Assembly: GCF_006491595.2 (NCBI RefSeq)
Contig: NZ_VEVQ02000005.1
Coordinates: 248,001 to 312,000, forward strand
DNA length: 64,000 nucleotides
Source of the DNA: Flavobacterium jejuense
GTDB taxonomy: Bacteria > Bacteroidota > Bacteroidia > Flavobacteriales > Flavobacteriaceae
Direction of reading: 5' to 3'
The translations under genes and the position numbers were made by a program. The notes below the pieces were generated by a model. The model had not been told where the DNA came from. It worked only from the letters and a program-made list of their open reading frames with translations, and ran no database searches. This document shows, one piece after another, positions 1 to 12,300 of the stretch (the stretch's first letter is position 1; the number at the start of each line of letters is the position of its first letter).

Positions 1-3000
1 TTCGTGGATATGAGAGACTTTTTTTTGTTACATTAATTTCACTGACAACAAGTATTTTTTCTTTTTCGATTAAATGTGAATCTAAATTGTTTTGATCATA
101 CAATTCCTCTTGAATAAGTAGTAAATCTGCTTCACAATTTGAAAGTATGTATTGTTTTCTTTCAATAGGATCCTCAGCTGATAACGGAATATAGGCTCCA
201 CCTGATTTAATCACTCCCAACAAGGAAGCTACCATTTCTACAGAGTGATTGAAATGCAATCCTATTTTGTGGTTTGCACCCTCTAATCGAGAGTCTATCA
301 TATGTGCAATTACATCAGCTTTATCATTTAATTCTTTATAACTTACACTTTGATTTCCATGTTGTAAGGCAATATTATTTGGAGTTTTTGCAACCTGATC
401 CATAAACAAATCAAGAATGTTACTATCATTACAAAGCTCTACTTTTGTATTATTGAAATCGATTAATAACTTCTTTCTTTCGCTTGACGAAATAATATCT
501 ATATCAGATAATTTAACAGAAGCATTTTCTGTAATTGTTGTAATTATTTTCTTAAAATAATCTGCAAATCTTTCTGCTGTTTCTCTCTTAAATAATTCAG
601 TAGAATAAATGAACCTCAAGTACAATTCGTCCTTTTCTTCAATTACCAATAGTGTAAGATCAAATCTTGATGAAGTAATTTTAAAATTTTCAGGTTTCAT
701 TATTAAACCATCTGTCACCTGTTTTGAATCTTCATAATTTTGGTAAACAAACATTACATCAAAAAGTGGATTTCTTCTATCATCTCTTTCCAATTTTAAA
801 TCGTTTACCAATTCTTCAAACGGATATGACTGATTTTCCAAACAAGCTAACGTTTTGGATTTTACATCTGATAAAAAATCATTGAATCGAATATTTCCTT
901 TTGGATAATTTCTTAAACAAATTGTGTTAACAAACATTCCTATAAGCCCTTCTAAATCTGCATTTTGTCTTCCAGAAACTGGAGTTCCTATTGCAATATC
1001 TTCTTTGCTTCCTAATCTGCTTAATAATATATTTAATGTAGACAGTAATACAGTAAACATAGTTGCTCCAACATCTGAAGCCACTTTCTTTAATTTCAGT
1101 GATTCTTTCTTTGCTATTTTAAATTTTACAAAATCACCCTCGTTCTTTTTTTCAAAAGATCTTGGATAATCCGTTGGTAGTTCTAATGGTGTTATTTCTC
1201 CTGAAAATTCATTAATCCAAAATTCTTTTTGATGGTCTATAACTTCCTGTTGTTCAGTACTATGTTGCCATTCAGCATAATCTTTATATTGTAACTTTAA
1301 CTCTGGTAATTCCTCACCATTATATAAGCTGTTAAATTCTTCACGCAGAACAAATCTGGAAATTCCATCTAAAACTATGTGATGAGAATCTATAATCATT
1401 AAGTGTTCATTTGAATTCTTCTCCATAATTCCAACGCGAAGCAATGGAGCTTTTGTTAAATCAAATGGTCTTACAAATGATTGAATTGTCTCATGATATT
1501 TGTTTTCATCATATTTTAAATATTCTAATTCAAATGAAAATTCATCTATGATATATTGTTTTAATTCATCATTCACTATTACCAAAGATGTTCTGAGACT
1601 TTCATGTCTTTCTATTAATTGTCTGAAAATTTTCTCTACTTTGTTCTTATCAAAATTACCAAGAGTCCATAAAACCTCTGTCTCGTTGTATAATACACTT
1701 TCCTTATCTATTGTCTGCAAAAAATACATTCTTTTCTGCTCAGAAGATGCTAAGTAATATTCTTGTTCTTGTGCTTTAAGTATAATATTATTCTTATGTT
1801 TCGAATCAATATTTGCTAACATAATTAACAAATCATTAATTGCGGGATGCTTATAAATGTCCCCAATAGACAAACTTGATCCAATTTTTTGGTTAATTCT
1901 AGCTACAAGACTCATTGCCTTTAATGAGTCGCCACCTAATTCAAAAAAATCATCTTTTACACCAACATTTTTCCCAAAAAAAGTAGTATATAATTCCACT
2001 AATGTTTGCTTCAGATTGTTGGTTGGTTCTAAAGTAATATTTTCCTTATTTATAGTTTGTGAAAGCCCATTTTTAACTTCATTCAATCGATTTTTTTGAA
2101 GTGACATAGATTTTTGAAGGTTCTCCGGATATATGGTATAGACAGCTGCTTTATTCTGAAGACATTTAAAGAATATCTCCACTCCCTCTTTAGGATATAT
2201 AGCACTAGAAATTTTGGAATTGATTAATTGTATATCATTAATTTTTTCAGCTTTTCTAACGGACTCAACTGTTAATCCAACATTTAACCAATCACACCAA
2301 TTAATTGTAAAAGCATTGATGCCTAATTTTCTAGCATAATGTGCATAATTTTCTAAGAATTCATTACCTGCATTGTATCCTACTTGACCAAACTTCACCT
2401 GATAGATTACATTTCCAATTGAAGAAAATAATGCCAGAAAATCTAATTTACTAAAATCCATATATTTCTCGAAAAGAAGCAAACCATGAATTTTTGATGA
2501 ACTATAATTTATAAAATCTTCTTCTGATCTGTTTAAGATAATTCCTCCGTAATCTACTTCTCCTGCAGCCCAAATCATACCATTCAATTTTGAATGATTA
2601 CTATTTATCTGCTCTATAAATTTTTGAACCTTTTCCTCATTAGAAACGTCAACTTGATACAAGTATACATTACTACCTATACTTTCTATGTTTACTATTT
2701 GCTGAATTTTTTTACTTATAGTGTCTTGGTCTCCTTTTGATTTTAACCAATTGTTCCAATCTTCTCTTTTTGGAAAATCAGAACGATGAACAATAACAAT
2801 ATTTGCGCCATATTGAAGAGCCAATTCATTAGCAATCGATAACCCAATACCACCCAATCCCCCAACAATTACATAAACTCCATCCTTAATAATTTGAACA
2901 TTTGAATTTATTTTCTCATTGCTCTCAAAATTTTCAACACTTTCAACCCATCTCTCATTATATCGATAAGCAATATATGGATCATCAATATTATAGAAAA

Positions 3001-6000
3001 TTTCATTTTCAATTTTGGTCGTATAATCTTTTAATTCCTTCTCTGTTTGAAATGGATATGGTATATCAATCACCTTGCATTTCACATTAGTTATTTCTGA
3101 AGGTATTATCCTTGCTGGAGCATGTATAACCGATTTAAGCGGATCTACTTTATCTTCCTCAGAAACATTTGCCAAATGATTACTAATAACTGTAATGTTT
3201 ATATTTACTGTTTGTACAGTTGAAGCTAGAGATTTAGCAATATTAGATAATCCCAAGTAACCTTTATTCAATTTTTCCTGAATGGAATCGTAATTTATTC
3301 CTTGTAATTCTTCCTCTAATGTTGCACAATAAATAATGTTTTTAACGATAACTTTGTTTTGCATCAAATGATCCCATAATTTCGTTATTTCATCAGAAAT
3401 ATTCATATTTACTTGAAAAGTACCATCTTCTAGTACCTCAAATTTGCTTCCAGTTTTTACTTGTACCACATTTTGTCCATACGCAACTAACTTTTGAATC
3501 AAATATGGACTAAAAGTCTCATCTCCATAAAAAACTAAAAAATCAGAATTATTTTCGATAAGCTCAATAGCTGCATTAGGTAATAAAGAACGCTTCCAGT
3601 TAGTTATGTTAATATGATTTTCAGTAGTACTTATTATTTCATTTTCATTTGAATTGTCAGTTTTTAGTTGACTATCTAATAATTTGCTTAAATTAAAATT
3701 CGTTGTATAAGGTAGTTTTTCAAATGAATAAGTTGGTAAAGAAACCTTGTTTCTCTCTTCGTTAGAGTAAAAACCATCCCAACTTATTTTAATTCCTTTC
3801 AACCAAAGGCTCCCAAGTTTTTCGATAATATACTTTTGATCATCAACTTCTTGTTTTGAATGTCTTATTGTATTAATAATATGATGGTCAGAAACTAGTA
3901 ATTTACTTTCTGCTAAATAATTACTCAAGGTTCTACCTGGTCCAATTTCCATGAAAGATGCGTTACCCATCTTTAATAAAGTTTCACTTCCTTTAAAAAA
4001 GTCTACAGTACCTCTCAAATGTTTTGACCAATATGAAGGTTTACTTATTTGGTCATATGTAACCAATGACCCAGTTACATTAGAAATATATGGAATTTTA
4101 GGTTCATTAATTGAGATTTCAAAGAACTCATTTTCAAATTCACTCAATATACTATCCATCATATAAGAATGAAAAGCATGAGAAGTATGTATTCTTTTAG
4201 ATTGATACCCCAAGTTTATCATCTGCCTTTGAAAGTTTTCAATTTCTTGATCGGTACCAGAAACTACAAGTGAAGACTCGCTGTTTATTACTGCTAAATC
4301 AATTCCTTTATTTGAATTCAATAAAGGTTCTATTTCTTGTTTTCTAGCAGTGACACTAAGCATACTACCCTTTTCTGCTTTGCCCATTACTTCTCCTCTT
4401 TTAATAACAAGTCGTATTGCATCTTCAAGACTGAAAACACCACTTACACATGCTGCCACATATTCACCAATACTGTGACCAATCATATAATTGGGTTTTA
4501 TTCCCCATAGATTAAAGAGCCATGCAATTGAATATTCAATTATGAATAATAAAGGTTGAGCATATTCAGTATCATTAATACTTTTTGGGTTTACAATTTC
4601 TTGGTTATCGTTAGGAAATAAAATAGATTTAAAGTCCTCAGATGAATAATTTTTGACAATACTAAAGCATTCATCTATCTTATTCTTAAAATCTTTTTCC
4701 TTTAAATATAAGTCCTTACACATGTTAATGTATTGAGATCCTTGACCTGGAAACATGAATATAACATTCTGTAAATCTTCCTGAGTATTTGTGTTTAAAA
4801 CATCTGTTGTCTCATCTCTTTCCAATAAGTTAATTGCATTGTCTATAGTATCACAAACAAACATTTTTCTGTAATTGAATCTATCTCTACCACTTTGAAG
4901 TGTAAAAGCTATATCTGCAAGTGAGGCTTCTTTATTCATTTTCAGAAATTCTGAAAGCTGAGATGTATTTTCATCTAGACTTTTCTTAGTTTTAGCAGAT
5001 AGTACAATAAGTTGATCTTTACGAGTTTCTGACGAGTGTTGTACCGTTGGTGCTTCCTGTAAAACAACATGTGCATTAGTTCCTCCAATACCAAATGCAC
5101 TAACTCCTGCTCTTAATGGGCCTTTATTATTGTCCCAATTTTTGAGTTCATTATTTACATAAAAAGGACCATTATTAAAATCAATCCTTGGATTAGGCTC
5201 CGTAAAATGTAAACTCGCTGGTATCTGTTTGTTTTTGATAGCTAGTACTGTTTTTATGAAACCTGCAACGCTTGCGGCAGTATCTAAATGTCCAATACTA
5301 GACTTTACTGAGCCTATGGCACAAGTATTCATTTTATTATTACCGAATACTTCATTTAAAGCTTCAATTTCTATAGAATCACCTAAAGAAGTTGCTGTTC
5401 CATGTGCTTCTATATAACTGATTGTTTCCTGCTCAACTTTGGCCATTTTATGAGCTCTTTTTATTACCTCAACTTGACCTTTAACACTTGGTGCAGTATA
5501 ACCTACTTTGCTGTTTCCATCATTATTAATTGCTGTTCCTTTAATAATTGAATAAATGTTATCCCTATCACGAATGGCGTCCTTTAATCTTTTCAAAACT
5601 ACTACTCCAGCACCTTCACCTCCTACTGTACCACTAGAATTTACATCAAATGGCCTACATCTTCCATCTTTAGAATGAATCATTCCTTCTTGGTATAAAT
5701 AACCTTTTTTTGAATAGTTTAGGATATTTACTCCTCCAGCTAATGCCATAGTACATTCTCCTAACAATAAACTATTACAGGCTTCATGTATAGCTACCAA
5801 AGATGATGAACAAGCAGTTTGAATAAAAACAGCTGGTCCTTTCAAATTAAACTTATATGATATTCTTGAACTTAAAAAAGTTGCATCTCTTAAATGAGAT
5901 GCTGTAAAATCATCTACAAAACGTTCTTGATTATTTCTAAGAGAAAATAACTGCCAAGCTGTACTAGGTGAACCAGATGCAAAAACGCCTACTCTTGCAT

Positions 6001-6343
6001 CATTGTTCATAACACTATAACCACTATCTTCCAAAGCTTCCCAACAACATTCATGATATATTCGAACTTGTGGATCCATTAATTCTGCTTCATGTGGTGT
6101 GTAACCAAAGAAATCGGAATCAAAATATTTTTTGTTCTTTAAATAAGCATTAGATCTTACATATAAAGGGTCATTTACCAAAGATTCTAATTCACCTTCA
6201 TTAATAATCTCTTCTTTGCTAAAATCGCTAATACAATCTTTACCATTCTTTAAATTTTCCCAATATTGATTAATATTATCAGCTTCTGGGAATCTTCCAG
6301 ACATGCCGATTATAGCTATTTCTAGTCCTGTATATTTTTCCAT
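1..6343 (-). CDS. Hybrid type I PKS-NRPS, KS-AT-KR-ACP-C-A (3' end outside window)
   Basis: This protein extends the chain by one ketoreduced malonate and then adds an amino acid. The ATG at 6343-6341 is 7 bp after the stop of the upstream NRPS gene, and the frame stays open to base 1. The domains seen are: a KS (residues about 5-430, active cysteine in TACSSS near 176, histidines in EAHGTA and SSIGHL); an AT (about 505-800, GHSIGE serine near 622 and HAFH near 722, which indicates malonyl-CoA); a KR (about 1090-1450, nucleotide motif GGLGGIG, then LFSS and GYNAGN carrying the Ser, Tyr and Asn); an ACP (GGDSL serine near 1472); and a C domain (HHIVLDG near 1655). The N-terminal part of an A domain follows and is cut by the edge. 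I see no DH, ER or thioesterase. The KR should leave a beta-hydroxyl, giving a statine-like unit. The substrate of the last A domain cannot be read. Confidence 0.93.
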   Translation of the reverse strand, partial: MEKYTGLEIAIIGMSGRFPEADNINQYWENLKNGKDCISDFSKEEIINEGELESLVNDPLYVRSNAYLKNKKYFDSDFFGYTPHEAELMDPQVRIYHECCWEALEDSGYSVMNNDARVGVFASGSPSTAWQLFSLRNNQERFVDDFTASHLRDATFLSSRISYKFNLKGPAVFIQTACSSSLVAIHEACNSLLLGECTMALAGGVNILNYSKKGYLYQEGMIHSKDGRCRPFDVNSSGTVGGEGAGVVVLKRLKDAIRDRDNIYSIIKGTAINNDGNSKVGYTAPSVKGQVEVIKRAHKMAKVEQETISYIEAHGTATSLGDSIEIEALNEVFGNNKMNTCAIGSVKSSIGHLDTAASVAGFIKTVLAIKNKQIPASLHFTEPNPRIDFNNGPFYVNNELKNWDNNKGPLRAGVSAFGIGGTNAHVVLQEAPTVQHSSETRKDQLIVLSAKTKKSLDENTSQLSEFLKMNKEASLADIAFTLQSGRDRFNYRKMFVCDTIDNAINLLERDETTDVLNTNTQEDLQNVIFMFPGQGSQYINMCKDLYLKEKDFKNKIDECFSIVKNYSSEDFKSILFPNDNQEIVNPKSINDTEYAQPLLFIIEYSIAWLFNLWGIKPNYMIGHSIGEYVAACVSGVFSLEDAIRLVIKRGEVMGKAEKGSMLSVTARKQEIEPLLNSNKGIDLAVINSESSLVVSGTDQEIENFQRQMINLGYQSKRIHTSHAFHSYMMDSILSEFENEFFEISINEPKIPYISNVTGSLVTYDQISKPSYWSKHLRGTVDFFKGSETLLKMGNASFMEIGPGRTLSNYLAESKLLVSDHHIINTIRHSKQEVDDQKYIIEKLGSLWLKGIKISWDGFYSNEERNKVSLPTYSFEKLPYTTNFNLSKLLDSQLKTDNSNENEIISTTENHINITNWKRSLLPNAAIELIENNSDFLVFYGDETFSPYLIQKLVAYGQNVVQVKTGSKFEVLEDGTFQVNMNISDEITKLWDHLMQNKVIVKNIIYCATLEEELQGINYDSIQEKLNKGYLGLSNIAKSLASTVQTVNINITVISNHLANVSEEDKVDPLKSVIHAPARIIPSEITNVKCKVIDIPYPFQTEKELKDYTTKIENEIFYNIDDPYIAYRYNERWVESVENFESNEKINSNVQIIKDGVYVIVGGLGGIGLSIANELALQYGANIVIVHRSDFPKREDWNNWLKSKGDQDTISKKIQQIVNIESIGSNVYLYQVDVSNEEKVQKFIEQINSNHSKLNGMIWAAGEVDYGGIILNRSEEDFINYSSSKIHGLLLFEKYMDFSKLDFLALFSSIGNVIYQVKFGQVGYNAGNEFLENYAHYARKLGINAFTINWCDWLNVGLTVESVRKAEKINDIQLINSKISSAIYPKEGVEIFFKCLQNKAAVYTIYPENLQKSMSLQKNRLNEVKNGLSQTINKENITLEPTNNLKQTLVELYTTFFGKNVGVKDDFFELGGDSLKAMSLVARINQKIGSSLSIGDIYKHPAINDLLIMLANIDSKHKNNIILKAQEQEYYLASSEQKRMYFLQTIDKESVLYNETEVLWTLGNFDKNKVEKIFRQLIERHESLRTSLVIVNDELKQYIIDEFSFELEYLKYDENKYHETIQSFVRPFDLTKAPLLRVGIMEKNSNEHLMIIDSHHIVLDGISRFVLREEFNSLYNGEELPELKLQYKDYAEWQHSTEQQEVIDHQKEFWINEFSGEITPLELPTDYPRSFEKKNEGDFVKFKIAKKESLKLKKVASDVGATMFTVLLSTLNILLSRLGSKEDIAIGTPVSGRQNADLEGLIGMFVNTICLRNYPKGNIRFNDFLSDVKSKTLACLENQSYPFEELVNDLKLERDDRRNPLFDVMFVYQNYEDSKQVTDGLIMKPENFKITSSRFDLTLLVIEEKDELYLRFIYSTELFKRETAERFADYFKKIITTITENASVKLSDIDIISSSERKKLLIDFNNTKVELCNDSNILDLFMDQVAKTPNNIALQHGNQSVSYKELNDKADVIAHMIDSRLEGANHKIGLHFNHSVEMVASLLGVIKSGGAYIPLSAEDPIERKQYILSNCEADLLLIQEELYDQNNLDSHLIEKEKILVVSEINVTKKSLSYPR

Positions 6344-6350
6344 AACTAAC

Positions 6351-9300
6351 TTAAATCTGATTTAAAATATCCATAGCATCATTCATTTGCTCCATATCGG
6401 TATCAATTAGCGCATCTGATCTGTAGATATCTGATTCATTATTTTTGTTTAAAAACTCCGCAAGCGATGAGATTACTGGATATGTAAATACCTTTGCTAC
6501 GGTTATTTCGGTTTCAAAGTGTGTGTTAATCTTATCAACCATTTTCATTAATTTCAATGAATTACCTCCAATATCAAAGAAATTGGTGTTTATACCAATC
6601 TTATCTTCCTTAATATTGAGTAAATCTGCCCAAATACTAACCAATTCTTTTTGGACTTGATTATTTGGTTTGGCTGAAGCTTCTATGGTCTTCAACTCTG
6701 GATCTGGCAAGGCTTTTTTATCTAACTTTCCATTAGGTGTTAAAGGGAATCTTTCCATTTTAAGGAAATAACTAGGTACCATATAATCTGGTAGTTTATT
6801 TAAAAGAAAGTGTCTTAATTCAGTAATATCCAACTCTTTATTAGCTATATAATAAGCTAATAGATGTTTTTCACCTCCAATTTCTTTTGCTTGAACTAAA
6901 ATTTCATTTATTTGATTGTGTCTAATAAGTTGATTTTCAATTTCTCCTAATTCTACTCTGAATCCTCTTAATTGAACTTGGTGATCTATTCGACCTTTGT
7001 ATTCTAATTCACCCGATTCCATAACTTTTGCAAGGTCACCTGATCGATATAATCTTTCTTCTGGTTTGTAAGGGTTAGGAATGAATCTTTTGTTCGTTAG
7101 TTCTTCATTGTTTAAATATCCTCTAGCTAAACCATCACCTCCTACATAAAGCTCTCCAATAACTCCGTTAGGAACTAATTTTTGATACTCATTTAATATT
7201 AACATTGATAAAGTTGGAATTGGAATTCCAATATTGCTAATGTTATTTTCAATTTCAAACTCTTTTATTTCCTTATAAGTGTTATGAACAGTTGTTTCAG
7301 TAATACCATATTTGTTAATAATAAGTACATCTGGATATTTTACTTTCCAAGCTTTTAATTTTCTTGGACTTAGTTCTTCACCAGCTAGGATGACATAACG
7401 CAGACTCAATGTTTTTTCTGGCTCAGATAAATCGGCATAAATAAGATTGTACAAGGCACTTGGTGTTTGATTCAATATAGTTACCTTCTCATTTTTTAAG
7501 ATTTCTAAATAGGCTTTAGTATCTTTTGCCAGCATTTTAGGAATAACTATTAATTTCCCTCCAAATAATAGTGCTCCATAAATTTCCCATACACTTACAT
7601 CGAAGCAATGACTATGAAACATAGTCCAAACATCACTAGAATTAAAATCGTATTGAAACTTATCGTTAAAAAGTAATCTTACTACATTTCGATGTTCAAT
7701 CATTACACCTTTAGGATTTCCTGTAGTACCAGAGGTGTAAATAACATAACATAAATCAGAAGGTTTATTGAAATGTTGAATATTTAAAGCCATATCGCTT
7801 ATTTCTTCCGAGTCTTCTATAAAAAGCGTTAAAACATTAAAATCGATCTCATTTTCAAGGGTTCTATCTGTTAAAATAATAGTAGTTCCACTATCCTTTA
7901 TTATATATTCAATTCTTTCTTTCGGATAATCAATATCAATAGGTAAGTAAGCACCTCCTGCTTTTAAAATAGCTAACATTCCAATCACAACATCAATAGA
8001 CCTATTCATAAATAGTCCAACTATACAATCTGGTTTTACACCATTCTCCCTTAATAAAATCGCTATTTCTGAACTTCTTTTATGTAACTCATAATAAGTT
8101 ATCTGTTCATCCTCGAATGTTATTGCAATACTATTAGGTGTTCGTTCAACTTGTTCAATAAATAAATCAATTATTGTTTTATCTTTTGGAAAATCTACAT
8201 CCAAATAATTAAACTGATTAAGCAATTGTATTCTTTCATTTTCAGACATAAAATCCAATTCTGTAATCATAGAATCATTATTTTCAATGATTGAAACAAT
8301 AGTAGTATTCAAATGATTTAATAATCGTTCAATAGTTTCATTACTATATTTGTTTTGGTTGTAATCAATTTTTATTTGAATTTCGTCTCCAGGAATAATC
8401 ATGAGAACCAAATCATAATTGGTTTGTTCGAAAACCTCTATATCTGTAACAGTAAAACCTATAGCTTCTTCATCCTTTTTATTAATTATTTTCTCTGATA
8501 TTGGATAATTTTCAAAAACCAGAATATGGTCAAACAATTCATTTCCTAAATCACTTAAACTTTGAATTTCTGATAATGGATGATACTGATGCTGTTCATT
8601 TTGTAAAGCTTTATTTTGACAATTTTTCAACAATTCAATTACAGAATCTTTTTCTTCATACTTTACTCTTACAGGTATAGTATTTATAAACAATCCAACC
8701 ATATTTTCGATTCCAGTAATTTCTGAAGGGCGACCAGAGATTACCGAACCAAAAACTACATCTTTGGTATTATTGTATTTACTTAATACAATGCCCCAAG
8801 CTGTTTGAAGAATCGTGTTTAATGTTACACTATTTTCTTTTGAAACTTTCTTAAGAAAGTTTACTCTTTTGCTATCAATAATAAACTCCTGAGAAGACAA
8901 ATCATAATCTCTATTTATTGTCTGTGAAACTGTTTTTTTAGGTATTGTAGCTAAACTTCCATAATTGCTTAGATAACTTTCCCAATATGTAATTGAATCT
9001 TTTTTATTTCTATCTTCTAACCATTCAATATAGTTAGCATATTTAGCAGCTGGTAATAATGAAATATTTTTATTTAATCTTTTGTTTGAGTATAATAACT
9101 TAAAATCATTCCAAACTATACTTGTACACCATCCATCCATTAATATATGATGATGTGACCAAATTAAAACAAACTCATCATCTTGAGTTTGAAGCAACAC
9201 AATACGCATTAAAACATCCTTACTCAAGTCAAAAGCTTTTTTTGCATCATTTTTTTGATAAGATTCTATCAATTCATTCTTAGATGAATGAATACAATCT

Positions 9301-12300
9301 TTACGAATGTCAAAGAAGCTGAAATCTATCTTTCTTTCCTTCAATACTATTTGAATAGGTCTTTCATAATTTTTATAAAGGAAAACGGTTCTGAAAATAT
9401 CATGACGATTCATAAGGTCGTTCATACTTTGTTCAACAGTTTCTACACTTATATCTCCTTTAAGGGTTAAAACTTTTTGCTCGAAATACATTTCTGAATT
9501 TGACTCCAATACTGAATGAAACAACATTCCTTCTTGCATTGAGGATAAAGTATAGATATCCTCAATATCATATTTGTTCTGCAATACATCTAGTTCCTCA
9601 ATAGATAAGTTATTGTAAGTCAAATCTGAAGGACTTAGTTCTGGTTTGTTGTAAGAAACACAGTAGTCAATAACTTCTTCTAAACAACTTTTATAAGTAT
9701 TCATAAAAGCATTTATAGTTTCCTTTTTATATTGTTGTTTACTATATACCAAATTCAGAGCAAATTCTCCGTTTGAAACAAATCCAATAATATTCCAATC
9801 ATAATTTTGGCTCATATTTAAGGAAACTTCATTTCCTTTTCCTTCTTGAGTTGTGAAAAATGACTCATAATCTGAACTTAATTGCCCTAAATAGTTAAAA
9901 CTTATCTGAGATTTAACCTCATTTTTATTTCTAAATTCCTGATTATCTGTTTCTTGAAAATACTTGTTCAATAAATAATCAATTCCATTATTTGGTATTT
10001 TTTTCAGGTGTTCCTTTACTGTTTTTATTTGATCATTTAATCCCTTTTCATTTTTTTCTAAGATTACTGGATATATACTTGTAAACCAACCTATTGTACG
10101 ACTTGTATTGATACCTTGAATAATATCTTCTCTACCATGACCTTCTAAATCAATTAGTAAAGATTTAAGTCCAAATTGTTTGTGAATACTTAACAAAAGT
10201 GCGGTTAAAAGAATATCATTAATTTGAGTGCCAAATGTTTTGTGTACATCTCCTAATAATTTACTTGTATACTTTGATTTTAACTTAAAAGACTCTCTAC
10301 AATGATCAGAAAACATATTAATTCCTTCTTGAAAATCTCTTTTCATTAGATCAATATTCTTATTAGACAATGAGTGCCAATAAAGTTTTGCCTTTTCATA
10401 AATATCAGTCTTGGTATATTCAGTTAATGATTTTGACCATTTTTGGAATGAGTCAGTTTTTAATGGCAGAGTTAGTTTCTGTTTGTTTAAAATTTGATTA
10501 TATAAAGTTTTTATATCTTCAAATAAAATACGCCAAGAAACGCCATCTACAACTAGATGATGTATTACGATTAATAATTGACTACCTTCAACTGTCTGAA
10601 ACAGTCCTAATTTAATTAATGGTCCATTTTCTAAATCTATAGATGCTTGAATTCGATTGCTTTCTTTTAAGATTAATTTATTAACCTCATCATCATTGTC
10701 AAAATATTTTTCTTCTAAAGAAATAGGAAAATTTAATCCAATATTTTCTTGATTAATTCTACCATTATCCCTATTAAATACTATACGAAGTGCATCATGA
10801 TGCTCAAAAATTTTAGTAAATATTTCAAAAACAGTATCAGATGTTATACTTTTTTTGAAATGAATCATTGATGATTGATTAAAATAATGTTGATCTATAC
10901 TTGAATTATTGAAAAACCATCTTTGAATTGGGCTTAATTCTACTGAGCCAGAAACTACGGATTGATCTGATTGAGATATAACTGGTTTTATCTTTAAAGC
11001 TAATTCTTTTATTGTTGGATTCTTAAAGATATCTTGAACCGAAACCTCATAACCAGCATTTCGCATTTTGGAGCTTATCTGAATAGATACTATTGAGTCT
11101 CCTCCAACAGAAAAATAATTATCAGTAATACCTAATTTAGGTATTCCAAGAACTTTTGACCATTCATTAACCAATAATTTTTCTTCTAAACTACTTGGGG
11201 CTTCATAATCTTCATTTCCTTTTAATTCAGGTTCTGGTAATGCTTTTACATTTAATTTCCCATTAGCCGTTAATGGAAAGCTATCTATTTGAATATAGTG
11301 AGCAGGAAGCATGTAAATAGGAAGTTTTTCGGCTAAATGACTTCTTAATGAAAGTGGATTAATTTCACTTTCAGATAGATAATAAGCTACTAAATAGTTA
11401 TGTCCAGCTTTTTCTTTTGCAACCACAACACACTCCTCAACATTTGAATGTGTATTTAGCATATTTTCAATTTCTCTTAATTCAATTCTAAATCCAGAGA
11501 TTTTTACTTGTTCATCAATCCTTCCCATGAAAAGAATTGTACCGTCTGTCAATCGTATTGCATAATCACCTGTCTTATACATCCTTTCTCCATGAATAAA
11601 AGGATTATCTATGAATCTTACTTCAGTTAAATCATCTCTCCATAAATATCCTTTTGCTACACTTTTTCCAGAAATATGTATTTCTCCCATTATGCCTTTA
11701 GAAACGGGATTCATTTGTGTATCAAGTAAATAAATTTGTGTATTATTGATTGGATTTCCTAAGGGAACTGACAAAGTTGATTGTTCAGGGTCAAATTCAT
11801 AAATCATACAACCTACTGTAGCTTCAGTTGGTCCATACTCATTATAGATTTTAACTTTTCCATTAAATTTATCAAAAATATCTTTTGACAATTTAGATTC
11901 GAATTCTTCACCTCCTACAATTAATTTTTTTAAAGTACTCTTATTTTTTGTTAATAAGTCACTATCTCTTATAATTTTCAAATGAGAAGGTGTTAGTTTA
12001 ATAATATCTACCTTATTATCAATCAACACTTTTTCAATTAATACGCTTGTATCATCTTCCTCATAAACAATAACTGTATTTCCTGTAATTAAGGGTGTGA
12101 AAATAGAAGTTATTGTTAAATCAAAAGATATTGAAGAGTATAATGGAAAAGTAGTTTTATCCTTTCCAACATAAAATGCAGAAGCCCAGTTGATATAATT
12201 TAGTAAAGAACCATGCTCTATCATTACACCTTTAGGTGTTCCTGTTGATCCTGATGTGAAAATAACATACGCTAAATCAGAAATTTTTAATTTCTCTAAT

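Noticed and set aside
6445..6660. Plus-strand open frames opposite the synthetase genes (for example 6445-6660, 10370-10615, 18310-18492)
   Set aside because: They lie antisense to strongly supported NRPS domains and have no recognisable product.
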